This document shows positions 8,848-17,247 of a stretch of 64,000 bases of DNA, piece after piece. Under the pieces are notes generated by a model, which was given only the letters and a program-made list of their open reading frames with translations, ran no database searches and was not told the DNA's origin. A program made the translations under genes and the position numbers. The stretch lies in assembly GCF_008087345.1 (NCBI RefSeq), contig NZ_VHIB01000015.1:1-64000 (forward strand), in the 5' to 3' direction. Position 1 is the stretch's first letter. Each line of letters opens with the position of its first letter. Source of the DNA: Nocardioides caldifontis (GTDB lineage: Bacteria > Actinomycetota > Actinomycetes > Propionibacteriales > Nocardioidaceae).

Positions 8848-9546
8848 ATGACGACGAAGGTCGAGAAGACGGTGACGGTGGACGTGCCGATCAGCACCGC
8901 GTACAACCAGTGGACGCAGTTCGAGGAGTTCCCGCAGTTCATGGGCGGGGTGCAGAAGGTCGAGCAGCTCGACGACCAGCGGTTGCACTGGGTCGCCGAG
9001 ATCGCCGGCGTCCGGCGGGAGTGGTACGCCGAGATCCTCGAGCAGCGGCCCGACGAGAAGATCGCGTGGTCCGCCGTCGAAGGGGCCACCAACGCCGGCG
9101 CCGTGTACTTCATCGCCGCCGGACCCGACCGGACGCAGGTCACGCTCGAGCTCGAGTACGACCCGGAAGGGCTCGTCGAGAAGGCCGGCGACGCGCTCGG
9201 CGTCATCGAGCGCCAGGCGCAGGCCGACGTGGAGAAGTTCAAGGAGTTCATCGAGGCCCGGGGCGCCGAGAGCGGAGGTTGGCGCGGCGCGGTCGGCTCG
9301 CCGGCCGTCGGCACTCCCGGCGTCGAGATGGCGGAGTCCCAGGGCGACAGCGGCAAGGCCGGTGTCTCGCCGAAGGCCGCTGCCGCAGGCGCTGCCGCCG
9401 TGGCGGGGGTCGCGGCTGCCGCTGCCGCGGCCGGCAAGGGCGGCTCGGGCTCCGACGAGGGCGAGGACGACGTCGAGGTCAGGGTCGTCGAGGTCGACCC
9501 GGTGCTCGGCGCCCCGACGCCGGAGGAGCGGCGGGACCGGACCTGA
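8848..9546 (+). CDS. SRPBCC (START-like) family protein with Ala-rich and acidic tail
   Basis: A 232-residue protein. Residues 1-145 have the SRPBCC/polyketide-cyclase-like fold (VDVPISTAYNQWTQFEEFPQFM, YDPEGLVEKAGDALG), a family of small-ligand-binding domains. The C terminus has a long Ala-rich stretch (AAAAGAAAVAGVAAAAAAAG) and then an acidic segment. The Ala stretch could be a membrane-associated or flexible linker. ATG 8848 follows GGGAGGGAC. A downstream hairpin marks the end of the unit. Ligand and role are unknown; proteins of this type are often near stress genes in actinobacteria (general knowledge, not shown here). Confidence 0.85.
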   Translation: MTTKVEKTVTVDVPISTAYNQWTQFEEFPQFMGGVQKVEQLDDQRLHWVAEIAGVRREWYAEILEQRPDEKIAWSAVEGATNAGAVYFIAAGPDRTQVTLELEYDPEGLVEKAGDALGVIERQAQADVEKFKEFIEARGAESGGWRGAVGSPAVGTPGVEMAESQGDSGKAGVSPKAAAAGAAAVAGVAAAAAAAGKGGSGSDEGEDDVEVRVVEVDPVLGAPTPEERRDRT

Positions 9547-9553
9547 CGTTCGA

Positions 9554-9579
9554 AGCCCGCCCCGTGCCGGGGCGGGGCT
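9554..9579 (+). terminator. GC-rich hairpin after the SRPBCC gene
   Basis: CGCCCC and GGGGCG pair around a five-base loop, and the stem extends with one bulge through AGCC/GGCT. It begins 8 bp after the stop at 9546. Confidence 0.55.
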
Positions 9580-9586
9580 GAAGGTC

Positions 9587-9604
9587 CTCCTCCTCGAGGA
9601 GGAG
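9587..9604. promoter_or_regulatory. 18-bp perfect dyad, copy 1 (module A operator candidate)
   Basis: CTCCTCCTCGAGGAGGAG is a perfect palindrome (8-bp arms, 2-bp centre). The identical 18 bp recur at 14675-14692 between the two kinase genes of the same neighbourhood. Its position upstream of the ABC exporter suggests binding by the LuxR-HTH regulator encoded at 15956. Confidence 0.72.
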
Positions 9605-9704
9605 ACGGCGGTCGTCCGCAGGGGGAGGTCGCTGCCGTTCCTCGGCGGCTGGTGCCAGCGGGAGAACCGTTCCGTCGGCCGAGGCGGGCGAGCCGCGCTC
9701 TCCC

Positions 9705-9710
9705 TAGCGT
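9705..9710 (+). promoter_or_regulatory. Probable -10 element for the ABC exporter operon
   Basis: TAGCGT in the context CCCTAGCGTC lies 46 bp before the GTG start. The same CTAGCGTC context occurs at 59561 before the MMPL gene and on the reverse strand at 31706-31711, so it looks like a house-keeping -10 of this genome. No clear -35 was seen. Confidence 0.5.
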
Positions 9711-9755
9711 CGTCGGTGCCGCAAGGAGCGGCGCAGACGACGTTGAGGAGGGACC

Positions 9756-10535
9756 GTGACCACGGTCGAGCAGGAGACGCGGGAGGCGACGAGCACGGGG
9801 GCCGTGGCCGCGCGATGCGAGGGGCTCACGAAGGTGTACGGCGACGGAGAGACCCGCGTCGTCGCGCTGGACGGGATCTCGGTGGCGTTCCCGAAGGGGC
9901 GGTTCACCGCCATCATGGGCCCGTCGGGCTCGGGCAAGTCGACGCTGATGCACGTCATGGCAGGGCTGGACACGGCCTCGTCCGGGCGCACCTGGATCGG
10001 CGACACCGAGCTCACGTCGCTGGACGACAAGCGGCTGACCCGGATGCGACGCGACCAGGTCGGCTTCGTCTTCCAGTCGTTCAACCTGGTCCCGACGCTG
10101 ACCGCCGCGGAGAACATCACGCTTCCGATGGACATCGCCGGCCGCAAGCCCGACCAGGAGTGGCTGGACAAGGTCGTCGAGACCGTCGGGCTGCGCGAGC
10201 GCCTCGGACACCGGCCCGCCGAGCTCTCCGGCGGTCAGCAGCAGCGGGTGGCGTGCGCCCGGGCGCTCGCCAGCCGGCCGGAGATCATCTTCGCCGACGA
10301 GCCGACCGGGAACCTCGACTCGCGCACCGGCACCGACGTGCTCGCGTTCCTGCAGATGTCGGTGCGGACCATGGGGCAGACCATCGTGATGGTCACCCAC
10401 GACCCCGTCGCCGCGTCGTACGCCGACCGGGTGCTGTTCCTCGCCGACGGCCGGATCGTCGACGAGATGGAGCAGCCCACCGCCGAGCGCGTCCTCGCCC
10501 GCATGGTGGCCTTCGACCGGAAGCAGGAGGGCTGA
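9756..10535 (+). CDS. ABC transporter ATP-binding protein (MacB/LolD-like)
   Basis: A 259-residue nucleotide-binding subunit of a MacB/FtsX-class exporter, acting on the inner face of the membrane. Visible motifs are Walker A GPSGSGKST (about 55-63), Q-loop FQSFNL, signature LSGGQQQRV, Walker B IIFADEPTG and H-loop VTHD. It starts at GTG 9756 after GGAGGGACC. The permease begins two bases after its stop. The 18-bp dyad upstream and the two-component genes downstream suggest it is switched on by that signalling system to remove an envelope-active compound (inference). Confidence 0.95.
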   Translation: MTTVEQETREATSTGAVAARCEGLTKVYGDGETRVVALDGISVAFPKGRFTAIMGPSGSGKSTLMHVMAGLDTASSGRTWIGDTELTSLDDKRLTRMRRDQVGFVFQSFNLVPTLTAAENITLPMDIAGRKPDQEWLDKVVETVGLRERLGHRPAELSGGQQQRVACARALASRPEIIFADEPTGNLDSRTGTDVLAFLQMSVRTMGQTIVMVTHDPVAASYADRVLFLADGRIVDEMEQPTAERVLARMVAFDRKQEG

Positions 10536-10537
10536 CG

Positions 10538-13072
10538 ATGCTGCGCACCGCGATCCGGAACCTGCTGTCCCACAAGCTCCGGCTGCTCCTCAGCGGCCTG
10601 GCCGTCGTGCTAGGGGTGGCGTTCATCTCCGGCACCATGACCTTCACCGACACGCTGCACCGCACCTTCACCGGCCTCTTCGAGGACGCCGCCGCGGACG
10701 TCAACGTCGAGCCGGCGTCGGCCTTCGGGGCCGGGATGACCGGTACCGGGATCGACTCCGCGCTGTCCTCCGTCCCTGCCGACCTCGTCGAGGAGGTCGG
10801 CGCGGTGGACGGTGTCGCGGCAGCGGAGGGCTACGTCGAGGCCGAGGGGGTCTACGTCCTGGACGCCGGCGGCGACGTGGCGGACACCGGTGGCGCCCCC
10901 GGCATCGGCATCAGCTGGCCCGGCGACGACGCGCTCAGCGCCGTGACCCTGGCCGACGGCCGCGCCCCGGCGTCAGCGGGCGAGGTCGCCCTGGACAGCG
11001 CGACCGCGGAGGAGCTGGGTCACCGCGTCGGTGACAAGATCACCGTGCTCACGACCGGCCCTCGCGTGGAGGCCGAGCTCGTCGGCACCTTCCGCTTCGG
11101 TGAGGACGGCGGCCTGGCCGGTGCCTCGATGACCGCCTTCGACCCGGCCACCGCGCAGTCGCTGCTGCTCGAGGACGGGCGGTTCACCGGCATCAGCGTG
11201 GCCGCCGAGGACGGCGTGACCCACGCGGAGCTCGCCGACCGCATCGAGGCAGTGGTCGGGGACGACTACGACGTCGCCACCAGGGCCGAGCAGGCGGCCG
11301 ACCAGGCCGCGGCCCTCGAGGACCAGCTGTCGTTCATCGACACCTTCCTGCTGGTCTTCGCCGGTGTCGCGCTCTTCGTCGGCAGCTTCATCATCCTGAA
11401 CACCTTCTCGATGCTGGTCGCCCAGCGCACCCGCGAGCTCGCGCTGCTCCGGGCCCTCGGCGCCGGTCGCCGGCAGATCACCGCGTCGGTGCTCGTCGAG
11501 GCGCTGGTGCTCGGGCTGCTCGGGTCCACCGCCGGGCTGGTGACCGGTTTCGGCCTCGCGCAGGGGCTCAAGGCCCTGTTCGGCCAGCTCGGGGTGACCC
11601 TGGACGGCGGGCTCGTGCTGAGCGCCGGCACGGTGACCTGGTCCTACGTCGTCGGCGTGGGGATCACCCTGCTGGCGGCGTACCTCCCGGCGCGTCGGGC
11701 GGCCAAGGTCGCTCCGGTCGCGGCGATGCGGGCCGACCTCGTCAGGACCGCGCGGCCGCTCCTCGTCCGGACGGTGGTGGGCACCGTGCTCGCGGCCACC
11801 GGCCTGGCAGCTCTCGCCGCTGGTTCGCTCGGTGACGGCGTCGGTGGGCTGGTGGGGCTCGGCGCCCTGGCCCTTCTCGTGGGCGTGATCACCCTCAGCC
11901 CGGTGCTCGCCGTGCCGTTCATCCGGCTCGTCGGCGCCGTCCTGCCGCGGCTGGCCGGGAGGACCGGCCACCTCGCCCGGGAGAACGCGCTCCGGAACCC
12001 GCGTCGCACCGCGGCGACGTCGTCGGCCCTGATGGTCGGGCTCGCGCTGGTCACCGGGTTCAGCATCATCGGGGCGTCGGCCCGTGCGTCGATCGACGAG
12101 CTCGTCGACGACGTGCTGGAGGCGGACTACGTGGTCTCGACCTCGGTCGGGCAGCCGTTCACCGCGGCGGTCGCCGAGGAGCTCGCGCAGGTCGACGGCG
12201 TCGCCTCCGTGACCCAGGAGCGGTACGGCACCGCCAGGTTCGACGGCGAGGAGTCGTTCTTCGTCGCCTACGAGCCGGACGCACTCGCCGACGCGCTCGA
12301 GGTGACCTTCGTCGACGGTGCGGTCGAGGGGCTCGCCGGGGAGGGTCTGCTCGTCTCCGACGAGACCGCCGAGACCCAGGGGCTCGCGGTCGGCGACCAG
12401 GTGGAGTTCCTGGTGCAGAACGGCGAGTCGCGCGAGCTGCGGGTCGGCGGGGTCTTCGAGGACAACAGCGCGCTCGGTCCCTACCTCGTCTCGATGGACA
12501 CCTACTCCGCGACCGGCGGGGCCCCGCTCGACCGGTACGTCTACGTGGGCGTGGAGGACGGCGTGGACGCGTCGGCCGTCGAGGCCGGGATCGAGGACGT
12601 CGTCGCGACCTACCCGGTCGTGGAGCTGAAGGACATCGAGGGGTTCAAGGACGAGCAGCGCGGCTCCATCGACCAGATGCTGATGCTGATCAACGCGTTG
12701 CTCGCGCTCTCGGTGCTCATCGCGGTGCTGGGCGTGGTCAACACCCTGGTGCTGTCGGTCATCGAGCGCACCCGGGAGCTCGGGCTGCTGCGGGCGCTCG
12801 GCATGAGCAGGCGGCAGGTCCGCCGGCTGGTCCGGCTGGAGTCCGTGGTGATCTCGGTCTACGGCGCGGCCCTCGGGCTCGGGCTCGGCGGCGTGCTCGG
12901 GCTGGCGTTGACCCGGTTCCTCCGGAGCCAGGGGCTGACCGTCACCGCGGTGCCCGGCGGGCAGCTGGCGCTCTTCCTGGTGCTCGGTGCGGTGATCGGG
13001 GTGGTCGCGGCCGCCTTCCCCGCGCGCCGGGCCGGGCGGCTCAACGTCCTGGACGCGATCGCGACGGACTGA
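10538..13072 (+). CDS. ABC transporter permease, FtsX/MacB type, duplicated
   Basis: An 844-residue membrane protein with an N-terminal transmembrane helix (LLLSGLAVVLGVAFISG) followed by an extracytoplasmic MacB-like domain. It has two FtsX permease cores, each announced by the conserved motif before the last helices (RTRELALLRALGAGRRQI near 300 and RTRELGLLRALGMSRRQV near 755), giving about ten membrane segments. Both core units sit in one chain, the usual form in actinobacteria. It is translated with the ATPase (TGACGATG spacing). Its mRNA probably ends at the strong hairpin 13094-13153. The substrate is unknown. Confidence 0.94.
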   Translation: MLRTAIRNLLSHKLRLLLSGLAVVLGVAFISGTMTFTDTLHRTFTGLFEDAAADVNVEPASAFGAGMTGTGIDSALSSVPADLVEEVGAVDGVAAAEGYVEAEGVYVLDAGGDVADTGGAPGIGISWPGDDALSAVTLADGRAPASAGEVALDSATAEELGHRVGDKITVLTTGPRVEAELVGTFRFGEDGGLAGASMTAFDPATAQSLLLEDGRFTGISVAAEDGVTHAELADRIEAVVGDDYDVATRAEQAADQAAALEDQLSFIDTFLLVFAGVALFVGSFIILNTFSMLVAQRTRELALLRALGAGRRQITASVLVEALVLGLLGSTAGLVTGFGLAQGLKALFGQLGVTLDGGLVLSAGTVTWSYVVGVGITLLAAYLPARRAAKVAPVAAMRADLVRTARPLLVRTVVGTVLAATGLAALAAGSLGDGVGGLVGLGALALLVGVITLSPVLAVPFIRLVGAVLPRLAGRTGHLARENALRNPRRTAATSSALMVGLALVTGFSIIGASARASIDELVDDVLEADYVVSTSVGQPFTAAVAEELAQVDGVASVTQERYGTARFDGEESFFVAYEPDALADALEVTFVDGAVEGLAGEGLLVSDETAETQGLAVGDQVEFLVQNGESRELRVGGVFEDNSALGPYLVSMDTYSATGGAPLDRYVYVGVEDGVDASAVEAGIEDVVATYPVVELKDIEGFKDEQRGSIDQMLMLINALLALSVLIAVLGVVNTLVLSVIERTRELGLLRALGMSRRQVRRLVRLESVVISVYGAALGLGLGGVLGLALTRFLRSQGLTVTAVPGGQLALFLVLGAVIGVVAAAFPARRAGRLNVLDAIATD

Positions 13073-13093
13073 CGCCGGCAGCAGGGCCACTCG

Positions 13094-13153
13094 GACGGGC
13101 AGCTCTCCCGGACCGGGACCACGAAACGGTCCCGGACGGGGGAGCTGCCCGTC
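13094..13153. terminator. Bidirectional terminator hairpin
   Basis: A 12-bp outer stem (GACGGGCAGCTC with GAGCTGCCCGTC) encloses an inner CGGGACC/GGTCCCG stem. It lies between the convergent permease and PAS/GAF kinase genes and can serve both strands. Confidence 0.75.
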
Positions 13154-13164
13154 GGTGCGTCCCC

Positions 13165-14655
13165 TCAGCCGAGCGGCACGTCGAGGGACACGGTCGTCCC
13201 CTCGCCCGGGCGGCTGCGGACCGACAGCGTGCCGCCGCACAGCTCGGCTCGCTCGCGCATGGTGTGCTGCCCGAACCCGTCGGTCGTCCCCGGCTCGAAC
13301 CCGAGGCCGTCGTCGTGGATCCGCACCGACACCCGGTCGCGGTCCGCGGTCACGTGGACCGACGCGTTCGAGGCCCGGGCGTGCTTCACCGTGTTGTGCA
13401 GCGCCTCGCGGACGATGCGGGGGACGTGCTCCCCGAGCGGTGCCGGCAGGAGCGGGAGGTTGGCCGGCGAGAACGACACCTCGACCGGCAGCCCCTCCAG
13501 GCGGGTGATCTCGGCCGCCAGCGCGCGCAGCGACTCGCCCACGTCGCTCCCGACGTCCTGCGACCGGCGCAGCTCACCCACGAGCTCGCGCAGCTCGGAG
13601 GTCGCCTGCCGGGAGAGCAGCTCGAGGTCCTCGGCCGCCTCGAGGGCCAGGTCGCGGTCGTCGGCGCCCAGCGCCCTGCGGATCACCTGGGCCCGCGCGT
13701 GCACGGAGAACAGCGCCTGGCTGACCGAGTCGTGCAGGTCCCGGGCGATGCGGTTGCGCTCGACCAGCGCCGAGTGCTGGGAGACCTGCTCGCGGACCAG
13801 CTCCGCGCCGATCACCACCCCAACCTGGTCGGCCACCGACGACCAGTGCGCCACCTCCGACTCCGACGGGGAGGTGAGGGCCGGTGGCAGGGCCACGACC
13901 AGGCACCCGGCGGTGCGGTCGTCGCAGCGCACGCCGAACAGCACCGCACCGCTCCACGCGTCCGCCAGGAGCGGCGCCCACCCCGCGGTGCGAGGACCGG
14001 CGGCGAAGCGGTCGGCGGCGTCCGAGAGGTAGACGCTGCGTCCGCGGGCCAGGTCGCCGGTCCCGGGGAGGTCCGACAGCAGGGCGCCGCTCGCGGCGAC
14101 CGCGTCGGCCAACCCCGCCTCGCACCTCGCGGCCGCGGCGACCTGCAGCTCGCCGGTGGGTCCCTCGAGCAGGAGCGCGGCCGCCGTGGCGCGGGTGCCC
14201 GCGACGGCGTCCCCGAGCAGCGACGCGAGCGGGACGGCGCGGTCCCCGGTCGACGGGGCCGGGCGTCGGGGCAGCGGGAGCGGCGTCGTCTCGTGGAAAA
14301 TCGCCGGCGCCAGCTCGACGCCGTCCACCTCGACCGCGGTGCCCGACCAGGTCATCCGCCGCTCGGTGCCGTCGGGCCGGAGGACCGTGTTGGTGTAGAA
14401 CTCCGTGTCGCCCTCGCGCTGCTCGTCCTCGAGCCGGAGGAGCACCTCGCGTTCGTGGTCGGGGAAGTGCTGGAGGTAGTCGCGGCCGCGGAGCTCGTCG
14501 AACCTCCGCCCGAAGAGCCGCTCCCCGGCGGGGTTGAGGTAGACCCAGCTGTGGTTGGGCCCGGTCACCGCCACGCCGTACGACGTGGTCTCCAGGATGT
14601 CGAGGAGCGCCTCGATGCCGAGGGAGCGGAGCACCTCCCGACCGCTGTCCGTCAC
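13165..14655 (-). CDS. PAS/GAF sensor histidine kinase, HisKA_3 type
   Basis: A 496-residue soluble sensor. A PAS domain (about 15-125; NHSWVYLNPAGERLFGRRFDELRG) and a GAF-like domain (about 150-285) precede the HisKA_3 dimerisation domain with phospho-His308 in ARDLHDSVSQ. The ATPase domain has HNTVKHA, DDGLGF and TMRERAELCGG. All catalytic boxes look intact. It starts with GTG at 14655, only 19 bp from the module A dyad, and is divergent from the degenerate kinase and LuxR-HTH regulator. Because the kinase beside that regulator lacks the phosphorylated His, this protein is the best candidate to phosphorylate it (inference). Confidence 0.92.
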   Translation of the reverse strand: MTDSGREVLRSLGIEALLDILETTSYGVAVTGPNHSWVYLNPAGERLFGRRFDELRGRDYLQHFPDHEREVLLRLEDEQREGDTEFYTNTVLRPDGTERRMTWSGTAVEVDGVELAPAIFHETTPLPLPRRPAPSTGDRAVPLASLLGDAVAGTRATAAALLLEGPTGELQVAAAARCEAGLADAVAASGALLSDLPGTGDLARGRSVYLSDAADRFAAGPRTAGWAPLLADAWSGAVLFGVRCDDRTAGCLVVALPPALTSPSESEVAHWSSVADQVGVVIGAELVREQVSQHSALVERNRIARDLHDSVSQALFSVHARAQVIRRALGADDRDLALEAAEDLELLSRQATSELRELVGELRRSQDVGSDVGESLRALAAEITRLEGLPVEVSFSPANLPLLPAPLGEHVPRIVREALHNTVKHARASNASVHVTADRDRVSVRIHDDGLGFEPGTTDGFGQHTMRERAELCGGTLSVRSRPGEGTTVSLDVPLG

Positions 14656-14673
14656 CGGCGTAGTGTCCCAACC

Positions 14674-14693
14674 CCTCCTCCTCGAGGAGGAGG
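14674..14693. promoter_or_regulatory. 20-bp perfect dyad, copy 2 (module A operator candidate)
   Basis: CCTCCTCCTCGAGGAGGAGG contains the same 18 bp as 9587-9604. It sits in the divergent promoter region, 19 bp from the reverse-strand kinase start and 63 bp from the forward kinase start. Its centre is about 73 bp before the presumed leaderless start at 14757. Confidence 0.75.
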
Positions 14694-14742
14694 CGGCTCC
14701 GGAAGTTCCGCCCGGCGGCCGAGGTGTGGCGGCAGCCCCACG

Positions 14743-14748
14743 CCTACC
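14743..14748 (+). promoter_or_regulatory. Likely -10 for a leaderless transcript
   Basis: TACCGT ends 8 bp before GTG 14757, which has no Shine-Dalgarno sequence. That is the spacing expected for a leaderless mRNA in actinobacteria. Confidence 0.45.
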
Positions 14749-14756
14749 GTGGGCGC

Positions 14757-15959
14757 GTGATCAAGGCCGAGCTCCCGCTGTGGCGCGCCCTGCGCCGCCC
14801 CGAGGTGCTCGACCCCCTCATCGCCGCGGTGCTGACCTTCTCGGCGGTCCACGCGCTCTGGAACCCGTCGCCGATCGTCGACTACGACTTCCGGGACCCC
14901 GACCTGCTCGGGGTGCTCCTGGCGGTCGTGCCGACCCTGGCCGTGGCGTTCCGCGGGCGGTGGCCGCTGGCGGTGCTGGTGGTCTCGGCCGTCACGTCGT
15001 TGCTCCACGCCCAGCTCGGCTACAGCCAGGGGCTCGGCAGCTTCGCGCCGCTGCTCCCGCTCTACACGGTGGCCGCGCACCGGTCGTTCCGGGTCAGCGG
15101 CGCGGCGGCGCTGGCGACCATGGCCCTCGTCTCGGTGTTCCTGGCGACGGGGCCGCTCGAGCCAGGGCTCGGTGACTGGTCCTCGAACCTCTTCGTGGTG
15201 GCCACGACCTGGGCGATCGGCCGGTCGGTGCGGAGCCGACGGACCAGCCAGCACCACCTCGAGCAGCGCAACCTCGCGCTGCTCGAGGCGCGCGACGCCG
15301 AGACCCAGCGGCTGGTCGTCGAGGAGCGCGCTCGCATCGCCCGGGAGCTGCAGGACCTGGTGGCGCACCACCTGACCGAGGTGGGTGTGCAGGTCGCCGC
15401 GGCCCGGCGGATGGTGCGGCGGGACCCGGCCACCGCGGAGGAGCTGCTGCTCGGCGCGGAGAGCACCGGGCGCGCGGCCCTCGAGGAGATGCGGCGGGCC
15501 GGGGGAGTGCTGGACACCCCGGGCGCGGGCGCCGACCTGCGTCCGCAACCAGGCCTCGACGAGCTCGACCGGCTCGTCGAACGGGAGCGCGCCGCGGGCA
15601 CGGAGGTCGTGCTCCGCACCGAGGGGCACCCCGTGCACGCCCCGGCCGGTGTCGGGCTCACGGCGTACCGCTTCGTCGAGGAGGCCCTCCGGCACCTGCG
15701 CGACGACGGTGCCTCACGCGGCGAGGTCCGCGTGAGGTGGGAAGAGTCGCGGCTCGGGCTCGTCGTCGCGGGCCGCGAACGGAGCCGGGTGCGGTGGCAC
15801 GACGGCGCGGGCGACGACGCGAACGAGCTGGACGAGCTGGACGGCCTGCGGTCGCGGATCGCGTTGTACGGCGGGGAGCTGCACGTGTCCTGGCACCCGG
15901 ACGGCGGGCTCCGGCTGGAGGCGTCCTTCCCCCTCACCACGAAGGAGATCAACGCATGA
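14757..15959 (+). CDS. Degenerate membrane histidine kinase (phospho-His replaced by Gln)
   Basis: A 400-residue protein with an N-terminal four-to-five-helix membrane domain (LIAAVLTFSAVHALW, LLGVLLAVVPTLAVAF, LLPLYTVAAH, AALATMALVSVFLATG) and a coiled linker. The HisKA_3-like helix reads ARELQDLVAHHLTEVGVQV: the phospho-accepting His of the ELHD motif is Gln199. The ATPase region keeps AYRFVEEAL but has lost the N-box Asn (EALRHLRDDGA) and the G-boxes. It therefore cannot autophosphorylate in the normal way and may act as a scaffold, inhibitor or sensor for the neighbouring system. Its stop overlaps the regulator start (ATGA). GTG 14757 is chosen for the leaderless promoter spacing; GTG 14724 is an alternative. 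Confidence 0.85.
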   Translation: MIKAELPLWRALRRPEVLDPLIAAVLTFSAVHALWNPSPIVDYDFRDPDLLGVLLAVVPTLAVAFRGRWPLAVLVVSAVTSLLHAQLGYSQGLGSFAPLLPLYTVAAHRSFRVSGAAALATMALVSVFLATGPLEPGLGDWSSNLFVVATTWAIGRSVRSRRTSQHHLEQRNLALLEARDAETQRLVVEERARIARELQDLVAHHLTEVGVQVAAARRMVRRDPATAEELLLGAESTGRAALEEMRRAGGVLDTPGAGADLRPQPGLDELDRLVERERAAGTEVVLRTEGHPVHAPAGVGLTAYRFVEEALRHLRDDGASRGEVRVRWEESRLGLVVAGRERSRVRWHDGAGDDANELDELDGLRSRIALYGGELHVSWHPDGGLRLEASFPLTTKEINA

Positions 15960-16624
15960 CCGTCCGTGTGCTGCTGGTCGACGACCAGCCCCTGCTCCGG
16001 ACCGGGTTCCGGCTGATCCTGGCCTCGGAGCCCGACATCGAGGTGGTGGGCGAGGCCGCCGACGGCGAGACGGCGCTGACCCAGGTCAAGGCGCTGCAGC
16101 CCGACGTGGTGCTCATGGACATCCGCATGCCTCGGCTCGACGGGGTCGAGGCGACGCGGCGCATCGTCGAGGCGCGAGGCGGCGAGGGTCCGCCGCGCGT
16201 CCTGGTCCTGACGACGTACGACCTCGACGAGTACGTGGTCGAGGCGCTGCGCGCCGGCGCCTCCGGGTTCCTGCTGAAGGACACCCCCGCCGAGAACCTC
16301 GTGGACGCCGTCCGCCTCGTCCACGAGGGCGACGCCGTGGTCGCGCCAGGGGTCACGAAGCGGCTGCTCGACCGGTTCGCCAAGCTGCTGCCGACCACCC
16401 GGCTCCCCGCGGCCGTGGTCGCCGAGGAGCTGACCGAGCGGGAGCGCGACGTCCTGCTGCTCGTCGCCCGAGGCATGTCGAACGCCGAGATCGCGAAGGC
16501 CCTCGTCGTCAGCGAGACCACGGTGAAGACCCACGTGAGCAGCGTGCTGGCCAAGCTGGGGCTGCGTGACCGGGTGCAGGCGGTCGTCTACGCCTACGAG
16601 TCCGGCCTCGTGACGCCGGGATGA
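15956..16624 (+). CDS. NarL/LuxR-family response regulator (module A)
   Basis: A 222-residue receiver plus LuxR-type HTH. The receiver has LLVDDQ, phospho-Asp55 in VVLMDIRMP and Lys in FLLKD. The DNA-binding part is LTERERDVLLLVARGMSNAEIAKAL followed by SETTVKTHVSSVLAKLGLRDR. It overlaps the degenerate kinase by ATGA, and the GNAT gene overlaps its own stop by ATGA. It is the best candidate to bind the paired CTCCTCCT-CG-AGGAGGAG dyads and control the ABC exporter and kinases (inference from position). Confidence 0.95.
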   Translation: MTVRVLLVDDQPLLRTGFRLILASEPDIEVVGEAADGETALTQVKALQPDVVLMDIRMPRLDGVEATRRIVEARGGEGPPRVLVLTTYDLDEYVVEALRAGASGFLLKDTPAENLVDAVRLVHEGDAVVAPGVTKRLLDRFAKLLPTTRLPAAVVAEELTERERDVLLLVARGMSNAEIAKALVVSETTVKTHVSSVLAKLGLRDRVQAVVYAYESGLVTPG

Positions 16625-17247
16625 GCACGCGCGTGGTCCAGGTCCGTACGGCGGTCGAGGCGGACGTCGAGGCTGCGGCCGAGGTGTTGACGGCGGGGTT
16701 CCTGGACTATCCCTGGACCGCGTGGACGGTGGACCGCGAGGACCGCGAGCAGCGGCTCAGGGCGCTGCACCGGCTCTACCTCTCGCGGGTCGGTGTGCCG
16801 TTCGGCCACGTGGACCTCGGGGTCGTGGACTCCGAGGTCGCGGCCGTCGCGGTCTGGCTGCGGGCGTCGGACGTGCCCGCCGAGGTGTGGGCCGACATCG
16901 CCCCGGCCGCCGTCGAGCTCGCCGGCGCCCGTGCTGCGGCCGCTGCCGCTGCCGATGCGGCACTGGCACCGTACCGCCCCTCCGACGAGCACCTCCTCCT
17001 GGCGAGCGTCGCGGTCGCGCCGGAACGCCAGGGCACGGGGCTCGGCACCCGGGCGCTGGCCCCCGGTCTGGAGCGCGCGGACCTCGAGCAGCTTCCGGTG
17101 CACCTGGAGACCAGCTCGGAGCGCAACGTGCGCTTCTACGGACGGCTCGGGTTCGGGGTCGTCGAGGCCGTCGAGCTCCCCGGAGGTGGACCGCGCACGT
17201 GGCTGATGCGCCGTGAGCCAGGGACATCAGGGAGGGACGACCGGTGA
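16621..17247 (+). CDS. GNAT-family N-acetyltransferase
   Basis: A 208-residue GNAT. The acetyl-CoA pyrophosphate loop is visible as VAVAPERQGTGLG (about 125-137), followed by ETSSERNVRFYGRLGF, typical of the fold's last strands. The N-terminal half (DYPWTAW) is that of GNATs acting on small molecules or peptides; the acceptor is unknown. It is translationally coupled at both ends (ATGA), so it belongs to the two-component operon. A role in modifying the compound sensed or exported is possible but not shown. Confidence 0.88.
   Translation: MSTRVVQVRTAVEADVEAAAEVLTAGFLDYPWTAWTVDREDREQRLRALHRLYLSRVGVPFGHVDLGVVDSEVAAVAVWLRASDVPAEVWADIAPAAVELAGARAAAAAAADAALAPYRPSDEHLLLASVAVAPERQGTGLGTRALAPGLERADLEQLPVHLETSSERNVRFYGRLGFGVVEAVELPGGGPRTWLMRREPGTSGRDDR

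Noticed and set aside
10973-13240. Long reverse-strand open frame over the ABC permease
   Set aside because: Composition (Arg, Gly, Pro, His) and absence of domains mark it as an antisense shadow of the permease.
15062-16534. Long reverse-strand frame across the degenerate kinase and regulator
   Set aside because: It covers clear receiver and HTH coding on the other strand and has no motif of its own.
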